From positions 269,775 to 333,774 of the forward strand of contig NZ_JABGCB010000006.1 in the NCBI RefSeq assembly GCF_013149295.1: a stretch of DNA of 64,000 nt. The letters run 5' to 3'. The stretch is from Novosphingobium sp. SG751A. GTDB lineage: Bacteria > Pseudomonadota > Alphaproteobacteria > Sphingomonadales > Sphingomonadaceae. Shown one piece after another: positions 17,747 through 26,284 of this stretch. The stretch's first letter is position 1, and each line of letters begins with the position of its first letter. Under the pieces are notes generated by a model. It was not told the DNA's origin, ran no database searches, and worked only from the letters and a program-made list of their open reading frames with translations. The position numbers and the translations under genes are program-made.

Positions 17747-19036
17747 CTAATCCTTTTGAGAAGAAGCGATTGCCGCACGCCATGCGGCGGCAAAACAAAG
17801 CGAGGAAAGCACAAGAAACGGCACCCCTACGCGCAGGAACGCCAGTCCCAGATCGCCCGATGAACCTCCGGCCCCGCCCCCCGCCAATGCCATGACCCAA
17901 GGCCCGCCCGCGCCCGCGACGATAGCGCTGCACAGGCCCAGCATGGCCATGCCAAAGCCGCGCATCGTGTTGGGCAGAATATCCTGAAGCGTGGTGTTCA
18001 TCGCCACATTGATCATCGGCATGGCGATGCCGATTGTGCCCAGCAGGGCCAGCGAGAGGCGGTAATCCGGCGCGAAACCGGCAAAGGCGGCGGGCAGGCC
18101 CAGCAGCGGCAGTGCGCAGAGCAGAGGAATGCGCCCCGCCGCCCCGCCCGACAGGCGCGAATCCGCCAGCAACCCGCTGATCAGATAGCCCGACACCCCC
18201 GTCACCAGCAGCATCAGCCCCAGCGCTCCGCTGAAAGCCGTGATCGGCAGGCCATAGTGGCGCATCAGAAAAGGCGCGGTCCACATGGTGATGCCCAGCA
18301 GCGCGACATAGAACAGGCAAAAGCCCAGATAGAGCGGCGCCACCAAAGCCCGCCTTGCCCATAGCGCGCCCAGCTTGGCGGCCATATGGGCGCTATCTTC
18401 GCGCGGGACGGCCTGGCGGGTGGGTTCCTGCGCGGTCAGCAGCAGGAGCGAGACCGCCGGCCCGCACAGCCCGCACAGGACAAAGCAGGTTCTCCATGCC
18501 TCCAGCAGGCCGAAATGGGGCAGGGTGATCGCGATGCCATGGCGCAGGATCATTCCCGGAATGACCGAGGACAGGCCCGAGCCGATGCTGGCACCGATGA
18601 AATAGACCGCCATCGCCCGCCCGCGCCGTGCCGGGGCAAACAGATCCGCGATCAGCGAGAGGGCGGCAGGCGCAATCGCTGCCTCTCCCAATCCCACCAC
18701 CATGCGCGCGGCAAAGAAGCCGGCGAAGCTGGGTGCAAGGCCGCAGGCGATGGTCGCCACGCTCCACAGCGCGATGGCCCCCGCCACCAGCCGCCGCCGG
18801 TCGCGATGATCGACCAGCCAGCCCAGCCCCAGCCCCAGCACCGCCGAGAGCAGGCTGTAGGCCATGCCCATCAGCAGGCCCATCTGTGCATCGCCGATGG
18901 CAAAGCTCTTGCGGATCGGTTCGGCCAGCACGCCGACGATGGCGCGGTCGATGCTGTAAAGATTAGCGCCTAGAAACAGCAGCACCATGGGCCAGATCGT
19001 ATGACGCGCCGGGGGATAGTCGCGCATGTTGGTCAT
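17747..19036 (-). CDS. MFS transporter
   Basis: 429 residues with about 12 membrane segments. The helix 2-3 loop reads GWLVDHRDRRRLVAGAIA, a good MFS signature, and helix 1 contains NLYSIDRAIVGVL, typical of the sphingomonad 'spinster-like' MFS group. It lies in the leftward five-gene operon between the M24 protein and an FMN monooxygenase, five bases from the latter. It probably imports the operon's substrate. The stop codon lies just inside the ribosome-binding region of the next gene. Confidence 0.85.
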   Translation of the reverse strand: MTNMRDYPPARHTIWPMVLLFLGANLYSIDRAIVGVLAEPIRKSFAIGDAQMGLLMGMAYSLLSAVLGLGLGWLVDHRDRRRLVAGAIALWSVATIACGLAPSFAGFFAARMVVGLGEAAIAPAALSLIADLFAPARRGRAMAVYFIGASIGSGLSSVIPGMILRHGIAITLPHFGLLEAWRTCFVLCGLCGPAVSLLLLTAQEPTRQAVPREDSAHMAAKLGALWARRALVAPLYLGFCLFYVALLGITMWTAPFLMRHYGLPITAFSGALGLMLLVTGVSGYLISGLLADSRLSGGAAGRIPLLCALPLLGLPAAFAGFAPDYRLSLALLGTIGIAMPMINVAMNTTLQDILPNTMRGFGMAMLGLCSAIVAGAGGPWVMALAGGGAGGSSGDLGLAFLRVGVPFLVLSSLCFAAAWRAAIASSQKD

Positions 19037-20211
19037 TCCACCGGCACGGTGCGGCCGTCGATACAGGCCAGCAACCGGCCGTCGGGGTTATTGAGGATCT
19101 CGACCTCGCCATCCTTGAGATAGATGATGTCCTCGAAATGGAATTTGCCGATCTCTGGCCCGATCCATGGCAGATCGCAGGAGATCACCATGCCATCGAC
19201 CAGTTCGAATGTGTGCATCCCGCCATTGGGATGCGGATGATCGGTATGTTCCAGCCCCACCGAATGCAGGCCGCAGCCGCGAAATTCGGGATTGCCGGCG
19301 GCCTGAATGGCGGTGGTGACGGCTTTTTCGACGTCGGTGGACAATGCGCCCGCGCGGAAATGGGGCAGGGCCGCGCGCCAGCCCAGACGGGTGGCGTTGA
19401 ACACGCGCAATTGATCGGCGTTCGGCATGCCGATCACGGCGGTGCGGCCAATGTCGCTGGTGTAATGGGCAAATTCGGTGGTGGCGTCGAAGGTCACCGT
19501 ATCGCCCGGCAGGAGCGGCGCGTTCTTGTCCAGACGGCCAAATCCGGGGCGATAGGGGGTGATGAGCAGGAACACCGGACGCGCGCCGCCAAGCGCGGCG
19601 GCGGACCAGAACACGCGCTCGGCCTCCGCGCAGGTGGCGCCCGCCGCAATGGCTTCTGCGCTGATTTGGAGCGCCAGTTCGGTCTTGCGACTGGCGGCGC
19701 GCATATGGCCCATTTCCTCGGGCGTCTTGACCATGCGAATGTCGCGCAGGAAATCGCGCGCGCCCACCACTTCAATGGCCCCGCCCAGCATTGCGGCCAC
19801 ATCCAGCCCCAGCCCGCGATCCTCGAAGGCAATGCGCGCGCCTTGGGCCAAGCCGATCTCGCGCAGATAATCGGCCACCGCCTCGGGGTGGTTCTGGGGC
19901 AGGCCTTCGCTGGTCAGCACGCCTTGCGTGCCGCCCGCGCCGATGCCGGGCTTGCGGGCATAGCCCCGGATGATCGGCATCCATGTGCCGCCGCGCTGCT
20001 GCGGCTGGCCGGTGTCGACCTCGACGGTCAGCACGGCGGCTTCCTTGGCATGGTCGCGCGGCAAAAGGGCCAGCGCCAGATCGCCAAAGCCCCAACTGGC
20101 GTCCGTGGCCCAGCTTGAGAGGTAATAGGTGTTGATCGGGGTGGAGGCGACGATGGCGTCAATGCCGTCGCGGTCCATCAGTGCATCGGCGCGGGGACGG
20201 TTGAGCAGCAT
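19033..20211 (-). CDS. M24-family metallopeptidase (Xaa-Pro peptidase / creatinase-like)
   Basis: 392 residues with an N-terminal creatinase domain and a C-terminal pita-bread domain. Metal ligands expected in aminopeptidase P are found at Asp242 (FDATTE), Asp253 (TSDIG), His316 (GLHSVG) and Glu360 (FHFEDI), but the fourth ligand, normally Glu, is Asp346 (ISCDLPW). This conservative change leaves metal binding possible. Members of this group cleave X-Pro peptides, dimethylsulfoniopropionate (DddP) or creatine. Its neighbours are a D-aminoacylase-like amidohydrolase and two FMN monooxygenases, so a C-N cleavage on a small non-peptide substrate is at least as likely as a peptidase role. Confidence 0.78.
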   Translation of the reverse strand: MLLNRPRADALMDRDGIDAIVASTPINTYYLSSWATDASWGFGDLALALLPRDHAKEAAVLTVEVDTGQPQQRGGTWMPIIRGYARKPGIGAGGTQGVLTSEGLPQNHPEAVADYLREIGLAQGARIAFEDRGLGLDVAAMLGGAIEVVGARDFLRDIRMVKTPEEMGHMRAASRKTELALQISAEAIAAGATCAEAERVFWSAAALGGARPVFLLITPYRPGFGRLDKNAPLLPGDTVTFDATTEFAHYTSDIGRTAVIGMPNADQLRVFNATRLGWRAALPHFRAGALSTDVEKAVTTAIQAAGNPEFRGCGLHSVGLEHTDHPHPNGGMHTFELVDGMVISCDLPWIGPEIGKFHFEDIIYLKDGEVEILNNPDGRLLACIDGRTVPVE

Positions 20212-20220
20212 GGGAAAGCC

Positions 20221-21939
20221 TTAATGAGCGCGGCGGAGCAGGCGGCCCGGCAAGGCGCCGGTGGGTCTGTCTTCGCGGTGGGTGATGATGCCCGACAGGA
20301 TCGTGGCGGTATAGCCTTGCGCCTCCTGCGTCAGGCGGCGGCCGCCTGCGGGCAGGTCGAAGGAGGCGCGCGGCGGATGGAGATGCAGCCGGTCATGGTC
20401 GATGATATTGATGTCGGCCTTCATGCCGGGGGCCAGAAGGCCGCGATCGCGCAGGCCCATTACGCGTGCTGTATGGCCGGTCATGCGATGGACGACATGG
20501 GGGATCGAGAGCTTTTCGCCCGCCCGGTCGCGCGCCCAATAGGTCAGCAGATAGGTCTGCATCGAGCCATCGCAGATCGCTCCGCAATGCGCGCCGCCAT
20601 CGCCAAGGCCCAGCACCGTGTCCTGCCGGGTCAGCATGTCGCGCACAACGTCGAGATTGAAGCGCGTGAAATTGCGCGCCGGGAAATAGAGGATGGCCTG
20701 CCCCTCTTCCTCCAGCAGCAGATCATAGGCCAGCTCTGGCAGCGAAACCCCGCGTGCGGCGGCCAGATTGTCGAGGCGGCGGCTTTCGGGCGGGGAATAG
20801 TCCGGCTCCGCGCCCATCGGATAGCACAGGTGGATATAGCGCATGAAGGCGGGATATTTCGCCGGGTCCAGCTTTCCGCCATATTCGGACAGGATCGCGG
20901 CGCGCGTATGCGGATCACGCATCGCCGCCACCCGCGCGGGCAAGGGCAATGCGTCAATCGCGTCATAGCTGGGGCAACCGCGAAACGGGTGGAGTGTCAA
21001 TTGCAGCCCCATCAGTACGCCTACCGGGCGGCCCACGACTTGCCCCAGCATATCGGCCCCCGCCGCGCGGGCGTTGGCGCAGGCATTGGCGATCTCCAGC
21101 CAGCGGTCGGGCGCCTCGTCATATTGCAGCAGGGGGAAGGTGACGGTGTGGCCCGATTCCTGGGCGATGCGTTGCAACAGGCGGAATTCGCTGGAAAAGC
21201 CATTGGCCGTATCGAATTCCGAGGCCGACATGAACAGCGCTTTGCCATGCGGGCGCATGGCCAGCGCGATGGTCATCAACTCGTCCTCGCTGGCGGTGGT
21301 GACGGGCAATTGCTCGCCGCCTGCCGTGCGATGGCCGATCACGCGGGTGGTGGAAAAGCCAAAAGCGCCCGCCGCCATGCCCTCGGCCACAAGGGCGGCC
21401 ATGCGCTGCATATCGCGCGCGGTGGCCGGTTCGCGCTTGACCGCGCGCTGGCCCATCACCCAGACGCGGATCGGGATATGCGGCACGGCAACACCGAAAT
21501 CGGCATCCATCCGCCGCTGGCTCAGCGCGTCGAGGAAATCGGGAAAACTGGTCCAGTTCCACGGCAGCCCTTCGGTCATGACGATGCCGGGAATGTCCTC
21601 AACGCCTTCCATGACGTCGATCATCTGCTCGCGCATCTCGGGCTTGCAGGGGGCAAAGCCCACCCCGCAATTACCCATCAGCAGGCTGGTCACGCCATGG
21701 TTGGTGGAGGGCGAGAAGTGGCTGTCCCATGTGACCTGTGCGTCATAATGGGTGTGGATGTCGACAAAACCGGGGGTAACAAGCTGTCCGCGCGCGTCAA
21801 TTTCCTCCGTGGCCGACCCTGCGATCTGCCCCATGGCGGCGATGCGGCCATCGGCTATCGCAATGTCGCCCTCGAACAGGTCCGCACCCGTGCCGTCGGC
21901 CAGCGTGCCGCCGCGGATCACCAGATCATAATCGGCCAT
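20221..21939 (-). CDS. N-acyl-D-amino-acid deacylase-family amidohydrolase
   Basis: 572 residues from the ATG at 21939 with a strong GGGGGAGG ribosome-binding site; the longer frame to 22383 overlaps the upstream gene and is rejected. The N-terminal metal motif is VDIHTHYDAQVTWD, and GNCGVGFAPC provides the cysteine ligand typical of D-aminoacylases. GLGDGGAHCG near the C-terminus carries the Asp of the amidohydrolase barrel. These enzymes hydrolyse N-acyl-D-amino acids and related amides. The size and the SxxEFD-like segment fit the family. It shares an operon with two NtaA/DszA monooxygenases and an M24 protein. Confidence 0.84.
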   Translation of the reverse strand: MADYDLVIRGGTLADGTGADLFEGDIAIADGRIAAMGQIAGSATEEIDARGQLVTPGFVDIHTHYDAQVTWDSHFSPSTNHGVTSLLMGNCGVGFAPCKPEMREQMIDVMEGVEDIPGIVMTEGLPWNWTSFPDFLDALSQRRMDADFGVAVPHIPIRVWVMGQRAVKREPATARDMQRMAALVAEGMAAGAFGFSTTRVIGHRTAGGEQLPVTTASEDELMTIALAMRPHGKALFMSASEFDTANGFSSEFRLLQRIAQESGHTVTFPLLQYDEAPDRWLEIANACANARAAGADMLGQVVGRPVGVLMGLQLTLHPFRGCPSYDAIDALPLPARVAAMRDPHTRAAILSEYGGKLDPAKYPAFMRYIHLCYPMGAEPDYSPPESRRLDNLAAARGVSLPELAYDLLLEEEGQAILYFPARNFTRFNLDVVRDMLTRQDTVLGLGDGGAHCGAICDGSMQTYLLTYWARDRAGEKLSIPHVVHRMTGHTARVMGLRDRGLLAPGMKADINIIDHDRLHLHPPRASFDLPAGGRRLTQEAQGYTATILSGIITHREDRPTGALPGRLLRRAH

Positions 21940-21940
21940 C

Positions 21941-23305
21941 TTACGCCTCCCCCTTTGCGGGCCAGATTTCGGGTTGAACATGGGCATAGTCGCCGGTTTC
22001 ATAGCCATTGGCGGGCCGCGCCAGCCCCAGCCGGTCGCGCAGGGTTTGCCCTTCATATTCGGTACGGAACAGGCCCCGCCGCTGCAATTCGGGCACCACA
22101 TGGGCGACGAAAGCCTCCAGCCCGGCGGGCAGATAGGCGGGCGTGATGACAAAGCCGTCGGCGGCCCCGCTCTCATACCAATACTGCAATTCATCGGCGA
22201 CATCTGCGGCGGTGCCCGCGATGGAGCGGCTGGTGCGCCCCGCCGCCACGCGCCGGGCCAGTTCGGCAATCGAGAGGTTCTCGCGCCGGGCCAGGCCGAC
22301 CACCTGCTCCCATGTCGATTGCGACAGATGGCTTTGCGGCACATCGGGCAGCGGGCCATCGGGATCATGGTCCGAGAGGTCAAAATTGCCCAGCAGCCCT
22401 TCCAGCTTGCCGATGGCGACGGGCGTGGGGATCAGCGTGTCCAGCTCGCGCTGGATGGCCTGCGCCTCCTCGCGCGTGGGGGCGACGATGGGCGTGATCG
22501 CGGCCATGATCTTCAGGCCTTCCGGCGCGCGGCCCACTTCGGCCAGCAGATCATGCATTTCCGCCCGAAAGGCGCGGGCCGTGTCAGGGCTGGGGTGCGA
22601 TGTGAAGATCACCTCGGCATGGCGCGCGGCAAAACGTTTGCCCGTGTCCGAGGCCCCGGCCTGTACCAGAACGGGGTGCCCTTGCGGCCCGCGCGGCACG
22701 TTGAGCGGCCCGGCCACGGCAAAATGATCGCCGCGATAGTCAACCCCGTGCAGGCGGGCAGGATCGACATAGCGCCCGCTCGCCTTGTCGGCGATCACCG
22801 CGCCATCTTCCCAACTGTCCCACAGGCGCTTGGCGGCCTGAACAAATTCCTCGGCGCGTTCATAGCGCTCGGTATGGCCGTAATGGGCCGCGCGGCCGAA
22901 ATTATGCGCCTCGTTCTCCATGGTCGAGGCCACCATGTTCCACCCGATGCGCCCGCCCGAAATATGGTCGATGCTGGCCAGACGGCGCGCCAGTTCATAG
23001 GGCTGGGAATAGCTTGTCGATGCGGTGCAGATGAAGCCGAGCCGGCTGGTGGTGGCGCAAAGATGGGCGATGATGCTGGCCGGGTCCAGCTTGGGCGTTT
23101 CCAGACAGGCGAAAGTGTCGGCGCTCTTGGCGGGCGGGTATCCCACCGAATCAGCGATGAACACCGCGTCGAACAGACCCCTTTCCGCCGCCGCCGCGCA
23201 TTGCCGGAAATAGGCGATATCGGTCAGCGCATTGACCTGCGCATCGGGGTGGCGCCACCCGGCGATATGGCCGCCGGTCTGCATCAGGAAAGCAAGAAGT
23301 TTCAT
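21941..23305 (-). CDS. NtaA/SnaA/DszA-family FMN-dependent monooxygenase (first gene of operon)
   Basis: 454 residues, starting MKLLAFLMQTGGH. Family landmarks match those of the paralogue at 16398-17741: GGHIAGWRHP, GFICTASTSYSQPYEL, DHISGGRIGWNMVAS, RYERAEEFVQA, QGHPVLVQAGASD and FRTEYEGQTLRDRLGL. It should be the oxygenase half of a two-component system that needs FMNH2 from elsewhere. It opens a five-gene leftward operon and lies one base from the amidohydrolase start. Its promoter faces the SDR operon across a region with repeated TGCA pairs, which suggests joint control of both. Confidence 0.87.
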   Translation of the reverse strand: MKLLAFLMQTGGHIAGWRHPDAQVNALTDIAYFRQCAAAAERGLFDAVFIADSVGYPPAKSADTFACLETPKLDPASIIAHLCATTSRLGFICTASTSYSQPYELARRLASIDHISGGRIGWNMVASTMENEAHNFGRAAHYGHTERYERAEEFVQAAKRLWDSWEDGAVIADKASGRYVDPARLHGVDYRGDHFAVAGPLNVPRGPQGHPVLVQAGASDTGKRFAARHAEVIFTSHPSPDTARAFRAEMHDLLAEVGRAPEGLKIMAAITPIVAPTREEAQAIQRELDTLIPTPVAIGKLEGLLGNFDLSDHDPDGPLPDVPQSHLSQSTWEQVVGLARRENLSIAELARRVAAGRTSRSIAGTAADVADELQYWYESGAADGFVITPAYLPAGLEAFVAHVVPELQRRGLFRTEYEGQTLRDRLGLARPANGYETGDYAHVQPEIWPAKGEA

Positions 23306-23319
23306 GAGGAGGGATTATG

Positions 23320-23416
23320 TTGTGCATTTCTGTGCATGCGATAAATCCCCATGAAATGTTCGCCTATCGGAATTTTCGGCGCGACACCTTGATAAAACGT
23401 GCAAGAAATTGTGCAA
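23320..23416. promoter_or_regulatory. candidate operator region with TGCA pairs, divergent promoter
   Basis: TGCA at 23323 and 23333 (spacing 10), and at 23400 and 23412 (spacing 12), mostly as GTGCA. Further TGCA copies, including the odd palindrome TGCAGGGCCTGCA, follow up to 23510. Similar clusters precede several genes up to 37.7 kb. Regulator not proven; the LacI-type protein at 30533 is the nearest candidate. Confidence 0.4.
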
Positions 23417-23539
23417 CTGAGTGAATGACGTATGGCCTGATCTCCTGCCGGATAGAGTGCAGGGGCAAGGTGATGCTGCGTGCAGGGCCTGCACATGGGT
23501 GCATCCACCATGCGCGCGGTTGGGGAAAGGGCAGATTCG

Positions 23540-24217
23540 ATGCCGGAAAAAAGAGTGCTGATCACTGGGGCGGGCGGAGCGTTGGGCATGGCCGTGATGG
23601 CGCGATTGGGCGCGCAGGGCTGGCATATCGCGCCGGTCGCCGGACGCCATGGTGCAGTTGCGCCCGGTTGGTTCGGCCCGGTCGATCTGGCCGATCGCGA
23701 TGCCGCCGCGCAGGTCGTGGCGCAGGCGGCGCAGGCGCTGGGCGAACTGGACGGCGTGGTGCATCTGGCCGGGGGTTTTGCCATGCATCGCGTGCTGGAA
23801 TGCACGTCGCAGGATTGGCGCGCGATGCAGACCGGCAATGTCGAAAGTCTGATCGCGGTGGTGCAGGCCGCCGTGCCGCATATGGCCCATGGCGGGGCGA
23901 TTGTTGCCGTGGGCGGTATGGCGGCGGCGCGCGCGGGGGCGGGCATGGCGGCCTATGCTTCGGCCAAATCCGCTGTCCTGCGCGTGGTCGAGGCGCTCAG
24001 CGTCGAACTGGCCCCGCGCGGGATACGCGCCAACGCGGTGCTGCCCGGCGTGATCGACACGCCCGCCAACCGCCGCGACATGCCCCGGGCCGATCCGGCC
24101 AAATGGACCCATCCCGAAGCGATTGCCGATGTCATCGGCTTTCTGCTCAGTCCGGCCTCGCGCGCGATCAATGGCGCGGGCGTGCCGGTGAACAATCCCG
24201 CCGGGCCTGCGGCATGA
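23540..24217 (+). CDS. short-chain dehydrogenase/reductase-like protein lacking the catalytic Ser
   Basis: 225 residues from the ATG at 23540 (MPEKRVLITG), with AAAGGG upstream; two earlier in-frame ATGs would add only low-quality sequence. The cofactor motif is TGAGGALG (9-16), and the catalytic Tyr139 and Lys143 are present in AAYASAK. The residue thirteen before Tyr, usually Ser, is Gly126 (IVAVGGMAA). The loss of Ser lowers but need not abolish activity. It is the first gene of a three-gene rightward operon with MFS and hydrolase genes, mirroring the set in the operon at 3997-10191. Confidence 0.8.
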   Translation: MPEKRVLITGAGGALGMAVMARLGAQGWHIAPVAGRHGAVAPGWFGPVDLADRDAAAQVVAQAAQALGELDGVVHLAGGFAMHRVLECTSQDWRAMQTGNVESLIAVVQAAVPHMAHGGAIVAVGGMAAARAGAGMAAYASAKSAVLRVVEALSVELAPRGIRANAVLPGVIDTPANRRDMPRADPAKWTHPEAIADVIGFLLSPASRAINGAGVPVNNPAGPAA

Positions 24218-25479
24218 AACCGTGGCGCGCGTGGAGCGCGGTGCTGATCCTGTGCATCGCGCAGGTGGTTTCGACGGTGGATCGTGGGATGCTGGCGCTG
24301 GTGGTCGATCCGGTGCGGCGCGATCTGGCGATTGGCGAGGTGGATATTGCCCTGCTGCAAGGCTTTGCCTTTGCGGTCTTTTATGTCTCGGTGGGGCTGC
24401 CGCTCGGCTATGTCGCGGATCGGGTCAACCGGCGCCGCCTGTTGTTCGGCGGTATTCTGGTGTGGAGCGCGGGCACTATCGCCTGCGGTCTGGCGCAGAC
24501 ATTTGCGCAGATGTTTCTCGCCCGGCTGGTGATCGGCGTGGGCGAGGCGGTGCTTGGCCCCTGCGCGGTGGGCATGATCGGCGAGATGTTTGCCCCTGAC
24601 CGGCGCGGGCGGCCAATGGCGCTGTATGTGCTGGGCAGCATGGTCGCTTATGGCCTTGGCTCGATGGCCACCGGGGCGGTGCTTCAGGCGGGCGCGGCGG
24701 GCGGTTTTGCCGGGTGGCCGGGGATTGCGGATCTGGCGCCATGGCGGATCGCCTTTGTGTTGATGGGGCTGGCGGGGTTGCCGGTGGCGCTGTTGCTGCT
24801 TTCCATTGCACATACCCGGCGCACGAAGGAGGCGCAGCCGCTCAGCCTGCCCTTTGCGGCCATGGCGGCGCGGCGCGGTGTGCTGCTGCCGCTTTATGGC
24901 GCGGTGGCGCTGTTTGCGATGGGGGCGGCGGCGGCCTCGGGCTGGGGCGCGGCTTTGCTGGGGCGGGCCTATCATTACGCCCCCGCCGATGTGGGCAAGC
25001 AATTGGGCGCGGCGCAGATGGCCTGCTCACTGGTGGGTGCGGGGCTGGCCGCGATTTTTGTGGACCGTGTGGCGCGGGCAGGCGGGACCATTGCCAAGTT
25101 GCGGATGAGCGCCTTGCTGGCGTTGCTGACCATCCCGGCCTGCATGGGCTTTGTCAGCCAGAGCGGCGCGGGCGCAATGATTATCACGGCCACGGTGATG
25201 GCGACGAGCGCGATTTATGGCACGACGATGCTGTCCATTCTGGCCGATGCGGTGCCGGTCGAGGCGCGCGGGCTGGCCGTCGCGCTCTATGCTTTCGTGA
25301 TGACGATGATCGGCGGCTCGCTGGGGCCGCTGGCGGTGGCGGCGCTGACCGAGCGCGTATTTGTCGATCCGGCCCGCGTGGGCTGGTCGATGGCTTTGGT
25401 GGGCGGGGTTGCCCTGTCCCTTTCGGCCTTGCTGGCGGCGATGGCCGCGCGGGCGCAGGAGAAATTGGATGCTTGTTGA
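24214..25479 (+). CDS. MFS transporter
   Basis: 421 residues, ATGA overlap with the SDR gene. Twelve membrane helices are expected; helix 1 contains QVVSTVDRGMLALVVDP and the helix 2-3 loop reads GYVADRVNRRRLLFGG, the same 'spinster-like' MFS group as the permease at 17747-19036. The central loop HTRRTKEAQ separates the two halves. It presumably takes up the substrate of the operon or a compound delivered by the nearby TonB receptor. Confidence 0.86.
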   Translation: MKPWRAWSAVLILCIAQVVSTVDRGMLALVVDPVRRDLAIGEVDIALLQGFAFAVFYVSVGLPLGYVADRVNRRRLLFGGILVWSAGTIACGLAQTFAQMFLARLVIGVGEAVLGPCAVGMIGEMFAPDRRGRPMALYVLGSMVAYGLGSMATGAVLQAGAAGGFAGWPGIADLAPWRIAFVLMGLAGLPVALLLLSIAHTRRTKEAQPLSLPFAAMAARRGVLLPLYGAVALFAMGAAAASGWGAALLGRAYHYAPADVGKQLGAAQMACSLVGAGLAAIFVDRVARAGGTIAKLRMSALLALLTIPACMGFVSQSGAGAMIITATVMATSAIYGTTMLSILADAVPVEARGLAVALYAFVMTMIGGSLGPLAVAALTERVFVDPARVGWSMALVGGVALSLSALLAAMAARAQEKLDAC

Positions 25480-26284
25480 AAAAGCCTATGCGCCCAGCCG
25501 TTTCGGCCAGTTGCATTACCGCATTGTCCGCCCGGATGGGCCGATGGTGCAGCCGCCCTTGCTTGTGCTGCATCAGACGCCCAGCAACAGCTATGAATGG
25601 ATGCCGATCCTGCCGCTGTTGGCGCAGGGGCGGGTGGTGATTGCACCTGACACGCCCGGCTATGGCATGAGCGATGCGCCGCCAGAGCCCGCCTCGATCC
25701 CTGATTTTGCGGGCGTGATGGGCGATCTGGTCGATTATCTGGCCGAGCGGGGAGAGATCGGGGATGGTGCCTTTGATGTGATGGGTGCGCATACCGGTTC
25801 GATCATCGCGACCGAATTGGCCGTCAGTTTGCCGCAACGGGTGCGGCGGCTGGTGCTGTTCGGTCTGGCGGCCTATCCAGAGCATGAGCGCGAGCGGCGA
25901 CTGGCGCTGCTTTTGGAGAAGTTCCCGCGTCCCGGCGCCGATCTGGCCCATGTCGAACAGCTCTGGGCGATCTTTGGCGAGCTTGGCGATGCGCGCATGA
26001 CCAGCGAGCAGCGCCATGTGGCAATGGCGGAATGTCTGCGGCTGGGCGCGCGGATGCCATGGGGCTATATTGGCGTGTATCGCTATGATTTCCTTGGGGC
26101 GCTGGCGCAGGTGGAGCAGCAGGCGCTGGTGATCAATGCGCAGGATGATCTCTGGGAGGTGACGCAGCAGGTCGCGCCGGTGCTGCGCCATGGGCGGCTC
26201 TGGCCCTTGCCGGGTCGGGCGCATGGATTTCTGGCCTTTGATGCGGCCGATATTGCGCCGGACATCCTGGGTTTTCTTAGCTGA
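25469..26284 (+). CDS. alpha/beta-hydrolase-fold protein with GAHTG nucleophile elbow
   Basis: 271 residues from the ATG at 25469, which has AGGAGAAA upstream and overlaps the MFS stop by 11 bases. It is a paralogue of the protein at 7365-8219: LLVLHQTP, VIAPDTPGYGMSD and an elbow MGAHTGSIIATE, again with His (108) where Ser is expected. Unlike the first copy it keeps a possible C-terminal His (RAHGFLAFD) and an acid (NAQDDLW). The shared elbow across two copies argues for a real subfamily rather than a mutation. Its reaction is unknown. It converges with, and overlaps by eight bases, a cupin gene on the other strand. Confidence 0.76.
   Translation: MLVEKAYAPSRFGQLHYRIVRPDGPMVQPPLLVLHQTPSNSYEWMPILPLLAQGRVVIAPDTPGYGMSDAPPEPASIPDFAGVMGDLVDYLAERGEIGDGAFDVMGAHTGSIIATELAVSLPQRVRRLVLFGLAAYPEHERERRLALLLEKFPRPGADLAHVEQLWAIFGELGDARMTSEQRHVAMAECLRLGARMPWGYIGVYRYDFLGALAQVEQQALVINAQDDLWEVTQQVAPVLRHGRLWPLPGRAHGFLAFDAADIAPDILGFLS

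Noticed and set aside
17742..18362. N-terminal extension of the FMN monooxygenase to 654 residues
   Set aside because: It overlaps the MFS permease gene in another frame; the family N-terminus begins at MNSRQMV.
13041..20211. Creatinine degradation pathway (carbamoylsarcosine amidase-like plus creatinase-like proteins)
   Set aside because: The two genes are in different operons, the M24 protein keeps most metal ligands, and no creatininase or sarcosine oxidase is seen.
20224..22146. 640-residue plus-strand frame
   Set aside because: Antisense of the D-aminoacylase-like gene; low-complexity His/Arg/Gly composition and no family pattern.
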